Source of the DNA: Thiodiazotropha sp040507035
Lineage (GTDB): Bacteria; Pseudomonadota; Gammaproteobacteria; Chromatiales; Chromatiaceae
Reading direction: 5' to 3'
Assembly: GCA_040507035.1 (NCBI GenBank)
Contig: JBEVVR010000015.1
Coordinates: 186,001 to 250,000, forward strand
Length of the DNA stretch: 64,000 nucleotides
Position 1 is the first letter of the stretch; the number at the start of each line of letters is the position of its first letter. The notes under the pieces were generated by a model. That model was given only the letters and a program-made list of their open reading frames with translations. It searched no databases and was not told where the DNA came from. The position numbers and the translations under genes were made by a program. Shown piece after piece: positions 59,026 through 64,000 of the stretch.

Positions 59026-61404
59026 TCAGGACTTGACTGCCAATACAATTTGATTTCGCAAAGACTTTAGCAGATTGAGCCTTTTTTTATCTATCTCCAC
59101 ACCACTGGGATTGGCATGATCCGCATAGATCAATCCCACTGCCCTGCTGTTAACCACCAGGGGAAAGAGCAGGAATGAACCGGCGCTGGAGATCTTCTTA
59201 TACCAATCCGGTATATCCGCCTGTATCTTGCCTTCCGTGGTGTCGGCAATATAGACATCCACTGCATTTTTCAACGCACCGTGAAAGACATCCACACTGT
59301 AGGCCGTCGGAAAGTGAAAAAGTTGAACAAACTCATCGGCGGAATTGCCAAAACCCAGCCTGCCAACCATTTCTCCTCGTTTCCGGTCCAGCAACGCCAA
59401 TATCACCCTTTGAAAACCGATGGCGCGATACATGGTTTCCAGTACCACATTGAAAATCTCGGATACACTGTGATTCCCCACCAGCATACCGGTGACCTCC
59501 TGCAGGCCATCCATCAGCAGGGCCTCCGCATCTTCTGGAGTTGCAACAGCGCCGGCTTCATCAGGGGCTGACTCGAGGGGTTTGGTACCCTCCTCATCGA
59601 GGATTTGGGTTTCAGCCAGCCCATCCTTATCCATCTCTTTCGAACGGCCTCTTTCGACCCCTTTTTGAGACTGCAACTCATCACTTTTGCTGGTGAGTTT
59701 TTCTATGAACTGATCTGAAATGTCACCCGATATCGCCTTCGCCACCTCCTGAAACTCCTCAATGGACTGGGTCGCCAAGCGGTTGAACTGTTTATTCGAA
59801 ATATCGAGCCCCTTGGCATATTTTTTACTCAAGGCCTCCATCGCCGACTTGTCGTCCAGCCCTGATTCGACCATCACCGTCATTGCCTCATTCGCAAATG
59901 CGGAGACCAGGCGCCTGCGCTCTATCCGATTGACAGGTTTATGATCTCCCTGCCAATGCTTCATGCTGTCGACCAGTGTCTTGGGGAAATTCCATTGCGC
60001 CGCGATCTCAATTCCGATCTTTTCATAACTAACCCCAAGAACACTGTGTTGGGCGGTGATCGGCTCCCTGTGCTCAACCTCGATCAGACGTTCGATCTCC
60101 TGTGACTCCTCTGGTAAGTAGAATGCCACCAGCAACTTGCCGAGGTCGTTCAACAGACCGGTGAGAAAATAGGCCTCGGCTTCGTGCTGATCGATCTCCC
60201 CCGCCACCTTGTGTGCCAGGGTTGCACGAAACATGGCCGATGAGACCAAATCCCGAAGATAGCCGGCCTGCTGCTTGTTTTCGATATGCTCGAAAAAGAT
60301 CAACGACGCCGCCAGGGAGCGGATCGACTGCGTACCCAGCACCACCACGGCTCGCGATACGGTACCGATTCTGCCGGAGAATCGTCCATAGTAAGCGGAG
60401 TTGACCACTTTCAGTATCTTGTTGGTGAGGGCGAAATCCTTAACGATCACCCCCGCCATCTGATTCACGTCCTTATTGCTGGCGTCCGCCATGGCGTTGA
60501 TGCTACGCACCGATTGAGACAGCGCTGGAAAGTCGCTTTTGCGCTTCATTCGACGCAGTAGGAACTCCACGGTGCCACTGGCATCCTCGTCGAGCGCCAG
60601 CTTTTGATCACTGACACCGCGCATTTCATTGAAGGCCTGCAACATCTCCGTGGCATCTTGGTAACGCAATGCAGGGTCCTTCTCCAGGGACTTGAGGATA
60701 AAGCGGTCGAGTTTTTCATCCACCGCTGAATTGAACTGGGATGGGGGTCTGGGCTCTAGCTTGAGTATTGCATCGATAACGATCTGCTGATTGTTGCCAC
60801 TGAATACCGGCATGCCGGTCAGCATCTCATCCAGGATCAGGCCAAGGGCAAAGACATCCGCCTGGGGCCCGACCTCCCCCTTTTTAATATACTCCGGTGC
60901 CAGGTAGCGGGGGGTTCCGATCAGCTTACGGTCAGGTCCCTTGGCCTCGGTAATCAGACGCGCAATACCGAAATCCATGATCTTCGGTACCTTGTCATTG
61001 TTGATGATGATATTTGCCGGCTTCAGGTCACGATGGACTATACCTGCCTTGTGCGCCTGGCTCATTCCTTCCAGCAAGCCCTGGAATATTTGCAGGATAT
61101 CACTCAATACAGGCTGATCACCCTTAACCAGGTCCTTGAGTAGATCGCCCTCTACATACTCGAAAACCAGATAGGGAATCTGTTGATGCTTTCCAGCCTC
61201 ATAGATGGAGACGATATTGGGATGCTGGAGCTTGCTTACCGCACGGGCCTCATCGAGAAACGACACCCCCATCAGCGACTTGTCGAGCAATTTTATCGCA
61301 ACCTTGCGCTCCAGCTGGCTGTCGTGGCAAAGATAGACCGTACCCTGATTGCCTACACCCAGCTGTTTGCCGACTTGGAACCGGCCGATCTGTTTTGGCT
61401 TCAT
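59026..61404 (-). CDS. Ser/Thr protein kinase with HDOD and GAF domains
   Basis: A 792-residue cytosolic signalling protein. The kinase domain (about 8-265) has the P-loop LGVGNQGTVYL, the catalytic loop IVHRDLKPANIIIN, DFGIARL and YLAPEYI, so it should be active. An HDOD domain follows (about 290-510: DFPALSQSVRSINAMADAS, VIVKDFALTNKILKVVNSAYY, LLNDLGKLLVAFYL), then a charged linker, and a C-terminal GAF domain (about 640-790). I chose ATG 61404, giving MKPKQIGRFQVGKQLG; 61443 is possible. It lies downstream of the hydrogenase genes on the same strand. Confidence 0.9.
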   Translation of the reverse strand: MKPKQIGRFQVGKQLGVGNQGTVYLCHDSQLERKVAIKLLDKSLMGVSFLDEARAVSKLQHPNIVSIYEAGKHQQIPYLVFEYVEGDLLKDLVKGDQPVLSDILQIFQGLLEGMSQAHKAGIVHRDLKPANIIINNDKVPKIMDFGIARLITEAKGPDRKLIGTPRYLAPEYIKKGEVGPQADVFALGLILDEMLTGMPVFSGNNQQIVIDAILKLEPRPPSQFNSAVDEKLDRFILKSLEKDPALRYQDATEMLQAFNEMRGVSDQKLALDEDASGTVEFLLRRMKRKSDFPALSQSVRSINAMADASNKDVNQMAGVIVKDFALTNKILKVVNSAYYGRFSGRIGTVSRAVVVLGTQSIRSLAASLIFFEHIENKQQAGYLRDLVSSAMFRATLAHKVAGEIDQHEAEAYFLTGLLNDLGKLLVAFYLPEESQEIERLIEVEHREPITAQHSVLGVSYEKIGIEIAAQWNFPKTLVDSMKHWQGDHKPVNRIERRRLVSAFANEAMTVMVESGLDDKSAMEALSKKYAKGLDISNKQFNRLATQSIEEFQEVAKAISGDISDQFIEKLTSKSDELQSQKGVERGRSKEMDKDGLAETQILDEEGTKPLESAPDEAGAVATPEDAEALLMDGLQEVTGMLVGNHSVSEIFNVVLETMYRAIGFQRVILALLDRKRGEMVGRLGFGNSADEFVQLFHFPTAYSVDVFHGALKNAVDVYIADTTEGKIQADIPDWYKKISSAGSFLLFPLVVNSRAVGLIYADHANPSGVEIDKKRLNLLKSLRNQIVLAVKS

Positions 61405-61508
61405 TACCACTCCCGGATTACACCCCCTCTCTCTTAGCGGCAAAGGATTGGAAACCTGATGTCGAGACTCGGATTGAAAACAGTGAAACTAGTTTTGCTT
61501 TACTCGCT

Positions 61509-61931
61509 TCAAGGGCTGAGTAATCGATACATCAAATCCTCAAGGGCTGGAAAATCGATAGCCGGCAATCGAGAGACATCATCCCCTGTCTCTATTCCAA
61601 TCACACTGAGTCGTGATGGTAACGCCTCCAGTTGCCCAGCCAAGGCTATGGCTTCGACCACACCGAATCCGTGGCTGGATGCCAGAGACTGCTGCTGCCG
61701 TAGGGCCTCGGGATCTATCACTCTAACACCTCCCGGTCTCTCGGACAGGTGCAGGGCATCGATAATCACCACCCGCTCAACACCTTGAAAGTGACTGACA
61801 ATCTGGCTGCCGGGACGATCGAGTTTTAGCAATTCACAACCTTCAAGTTCCAGCCCGGCTAGGTGATCGATCGCCTGCCATGCCAATTGGTCGGCACCGA
61901 AGGGGGATCCGATCCCGAGAACACGAATCAT
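61509..61931 (-). CDS. NiFe hydrogenase maturation protease
   Basis: Removes the C-terminal peptide of the hydrogenase large subunit after nickel insertion. The 140-residue protein opens RVLGIGSPFGADQLAW with the nickel-sensing acidic residue, has VVIIDALHLSERPGG with the second, and SSHGFGVVEAIALA with the conserved His. It overlaps the large subunit gene by 4 bp. The target tail is present in that subunit. Confidence 0.93.
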   Translation of the reverse strand: MIRVLGIGSPFGADQLAWQAIDHLAGLELEGCELLKLDRPGSQIVSHFQGVERVVIIDALHLSERPGGVRVIDPEALRQQQSLASSHGFGVVEAIALAGQLEALPSRLSVIGIETGDDVSRLPAIDFPALEDLMYRLLSP

Positions 61932-63229
61932 CGGCGATTGATATCGAGCCTAAGAAAGTGGGTAGCGCATGAGATACAGGGGTCGTAATTGCGTATCACC
62001 TGTTCGGCCCGCAGACGCAGGGCATCGTCCGGTTTGTCGAGCCCCAATTTCTCCAGGGAGAGGCGGATATCCTCTTCGATTCGGCCCTGGTTCTGGCTGG
62101 TGGGCGGTACGATACGGGCATAGCGGACCATCCCCTTGTCGTCCACGTCGTAGCGGTGCCAGAGGATTCCCCGGGGTGCCTCGGTGCAACCGAAGGCGTT
62201 GCCCTCCTGGGGTTGCAGCGGAACATAGGGCTCGGCAGGCCGACGATAGTGCTGCAGCAGATGGATCGCCTCATAGATGGCGAAATGGAGTTCGATGGCC
62301 CGCGCCACGATGCTGTGAAACATATTGTGGCTGGGGAAGGTTATACCGCACCCATCCATCACCTCACGCACTGGCTTGGGAAGCTGATGAAAATTGAGGT
62401 TGAGCCTGGGCAGGGGCCCGACCAGGTAGGGTCGCCCCTCCAGGGTTGAATGCAGCGCGGTGGAGTGAGGCGATTGGTGCTCTTTGAAAAAGCTCTCGTA
62501 GTAGTTGATCTCGGTCTCCAGTCCCTGTCCCGAAATCAGATTGCCGCGCTCGATGGCGTACTCCTCAGGATGACTTAGGGCCACACTGATGAAGGACTGT
62601 TCGTCGTCGGGGAAATCAAGCCCCGCGGTCCAACCCACCAGGGCCTTCGCCGCCGGCAGGGCCGCCTCCAGGCGTCGCAGCAAAGACTCTACCTCATCTT
62701 CTTGTGGCGCCCGGTAGAAACCACCGACACGTACCCCCACCGGATGCACCGAGCGGCCACCGAAGAGCGCGATCAGGTCATTGCCCAGGGTCTGCAGTTC
62801 CAGTCCCCGTCGCACCGCATCGGGATAGTCGGCAGCCATCGCGATCGCCGAATCGAAACCGAGAAAATCGGGGGCCGCCAAGAGGTGAATATGCAGGGCA
62901 TGGCTCTGTAACCACTCCCCACAATACATGGCGCGGCGCATTCCCCGCAGCCAATCGGGGGGTTGCAGGCCAAACAGGTCTTCGAAGGCCTGCACCGCAC
63001 TCATCTGGTAGGCCACCGGACAGATGCCGCAGATACGCGCCACCATATCGATCACCTGATCGCATTCGTAACCCTCGACAAACTTCTCAAATAGCCGGGG
63101 TGGTTCGTAGATATTCAACTCCAGATTTTGGATGGCGCCGTCCACTGCATCGATCTTCAGGGCGCCTTCACCCTCGACCCGGGTCAATACCGGTACATGG
63201 ATATGGATATCGCGTGTCTTGTCATTCAT
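61928..63229 (-). CDS. NiFe hydrogenase large subunit, probable group 3b
   Basis: The 433-residue catalytic subunit binds the NiFe centre through Cys67/Cys70 (ARICGICPVAY) and Cys418/Cys421 (DPCISCATH). The nine residues after His424 (FLRLDINRR) are the peptide removed by the protease gene next door. Sequence and length match soluble bidirectional group 3 enzymes, best group 3b (sulfhydrogenase type). The subunit starts inside the small subunit gene (8-bp overlap). It would oxidise or make hydrogen with NAD(P) through flavin subunits likely encoded beyond the right edge. Confidence 0.9.
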   Translation of the reverse strand: MNDKTRDIHIHVPVLTRVEGEGALKIDAVDGAIQNLELNIYEPPRLFEKFVEGYECDQVIDMVARICGICPVAYQMSAVQAFEDLFGLQPPDWLRGMRRAMYCGEWLQSHALHIHLLAAPDFLGFDSAIAMAADYPDAVRRGLELQTLGNDLIALFGGRSVHPVGVRVGGFYRAPQEDEVESLLRRLEAALPAAKALVGWTAGLDFPDDEQSFISVALSHPEEYAIERGNLISGQGLETEINYYESFFKEHQSPHSTALHSTLEGRPYLVGPLPRLNLNFHQLPKPVREVMDGCGITFPSHNMFHSIVARAIELHFAIYEAIHLLQHYRRPAEPYVPLQPQEGNAFGCTEAPRGILWHRYDVDDKGMVRYARIVPPTSQNQGRIEEDIRLSLEKLGLDKPDDALRLRAEQVIRNYDPCISCATHFLRLDINRR

Positions 63230-64000
63230 TGGAGCTATCTTTCAAGCGCTCACCCGCCTGTTTGAAGGCGGGGGCGTGATTGGCTATGAAATGGAACCGC
63301 CTGGCGACGGCTGAGCTATCAAGGCCCAACTCGGTAAAGCGTTGCGCCAGGGATCGGTCGTTGATCTGTTTCAGGGGTCCGTAACAGCTGTAACAACCGC
63401 GTCCCATGGAGGGACAGAGGGCGTTACAACCCGCCACCGTCACCGGCCCCATGCAGGGCTCACCCTTGCTCACCATGACACAGACCAGCCCTTTACGTTT
63501 ACACCCCATACAGACGGAACGCTTCTCCGGACGTGGCTGAACACCACTCAGCAGGTCCCGCAGGGCCCCCACGACCTGACGTGAGTTGACCGGGCAGCCA
63601 GGGATCTCGAAGTCGACCTTGATATAGTCGGAGATGGGATTGGAGCTCTGCAGGGCCTCGATATGGTCGGGCCGGGCATAGACCGCCGCCATCCAGGCGG
63701 AGCGGTCGGTAAAATTGGCCAGCGCCTGCAACCCACCCGCGGTGGCACAGGCACCGATGGCAATCAGGGTAGCACTCTTCTCCCGCACCTCCTTGATGCG
63801 CGCTATATCCTCCGCTGTGGAGACGCTCCCCTCCACCAGTGCGATATCGGCCTCGGCCACCGGATCGTTGGGACCGGCCTCGGCGAAGTGAACTATATCC
63901 ACCAGCTCCGGTAGCAACAGCAGGGGTTCACCCAGATTCAGCAGCGCCAGCTGGCAGCCATCGCATGAACTGAACTTGTGTACCGCTAGTTTTGGTTTAG
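63222..64000 (-). CDS. NiFe hydrogenase small subunit (5' end outside window)
   Basis: The frame runs from the right edge without a stop. Its first visible residues, KPKLAVHKFSSCDGCQLALL, carry the proximal-cluster CxxC of the hydrogenase small subunit. They prove the gene begins beyond 64000 rather than at the internal TTG at 63917. Other cluster ligands are GACATAGG, EIPGCPV and the Cys-rich block with CMGCKRKGLVC, GEPCMGPVTVAGC and GCYSCYGP. At least 259 residues. It transfers electrons from the NiFe site. The gene order small, large, protease fits group 3b operons, where the beta and gamma flavin subunits come first. Confidence 0.92.
   Translation of the reverse strand, partial: KPKLAVHKFSSCDGCQLALLNLGEPLLLLPELVDIVHFAEAGPNDPVAEADIALVEGSVSTAEDIARIKEVREKSATLIAIGACATAGGLQALANFTDRSAWMAAVYARPDHIEALQSSNPISDYIKVDFEIPGCPVNSRQVVGALRDLLSGVQPRPEKRSVCMGCKRKGLVCVMVSKGEPCMGPVTVAGCNALCPSMGRGCYSCYGPLKQINDRSLAQRFTELGLDSSAVARRFHFIANHAPAFKQAGERLKDSSNE

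Noticed and set aside
1..64000. CRISPR arrays, tRNA, rRNA, complete insertion sequences or prophage
   Set aside because: No regularly spaced repeats, cloverleaf-like sequences or transposase/integrase motifs were seen on reading; the repeats present are short dispersed elements or within-gene repeats.

Overview
The window is chromosomal DNA of a gammaproteobacterium. The conserved blocks pyrG-kdsA-eno-ftsB-ispD, dnaQ-rnhA-methyltransferase/mltD and rppH-ptsP are all gammaproteobacterial in arrangement. A sulfur globule-like protein, a complete periplasmic nitrate reductase operon with narXL, a DsrE-family protein and a cytoplasmic NiFe hydrogenase point to a sulfur-oxidising, nitrate-respiring chemolithotroph, perhaps of the Sedimenticola/Thiodiazotropha type. 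That placement is inferred from gene content only. No phage, complete insertion sequence, CRISPR array, rRNA or tRNA was seen.

Layout: 1-5.2 kb is a minus-strand housekeeping run (pyrG, kdsA, eno, ftsB, ispD). At 5.5-6.9 kb are the sulfur globule-like gene with a clear terminator and an FNR gene behind a perfect FNR box. At 6.9-10.6 kb are dnaQ, rnhA and a YafS-like methyltransferase, divergent from mltD. At 10.7-13.8 kb is a small-gene region: an acidic 62-residue protein behind two FNR-like boxes, a short membrane protein, an 11-residue-repeat secreted protein, and an ECF sigma operon ending in a DUF3106 protein. At 13.8-18.8 kb are an ABC-2 exporter, an aldolase-Dabb fusion, a divergent NTF2-fold/TetR pair with two operators, and a DsrE-like protein. 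At 18.9-28.6 kb are a Fur-box-controlled iron ABC transporter, cobO, a TIGR00266 protein, a SulP transporter and lemA/M48 peptidase.

At 28.7-38.9 kb lies the nitrate module: narX, narL, then napFDAGHBC and moaA. Its promoter region has a perfect FNR box and a 7-2-7 NarL/NarP-like inverted repeat. NarX senses nitrate, NarL and FNR would switch on nap, NapC/H/G feed electrons to NapAB, and MoaA makes the molybdenum cofactor precursor. At 39-46.3 kb are a VPLPA-CTERM protein, an MscS channel, a CopD-like membrane protein, argD, argF, an SH3 protein and an HDOD protein. At 46.9-54.3 kb, on the minus strand, are an NtrC-type regulator, its Cache/PAS kinase, ptsP and rppH. At 54.4-58.9 kb are a HAD phosphatase, small proteins, a lone HIRAN protein and a large five-Ig-repeat secreted protein. 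At 59-64 kb, on the minus strand, are a kinase-HDOD-GAF protein and a hydrogenase small subunit/large subunit/protease cluster running off the right edge.

Two dispersed repeat families occur. One has a GTAG tetranucleotide plus GC-rich hairpin (REP/RAYT architecture, five copies at three loci, one pair inside the nap operon). The other is a 33-bp CTAG-ended palindromic element whose ends coincide with TAG stop codons of neighbouring genes.
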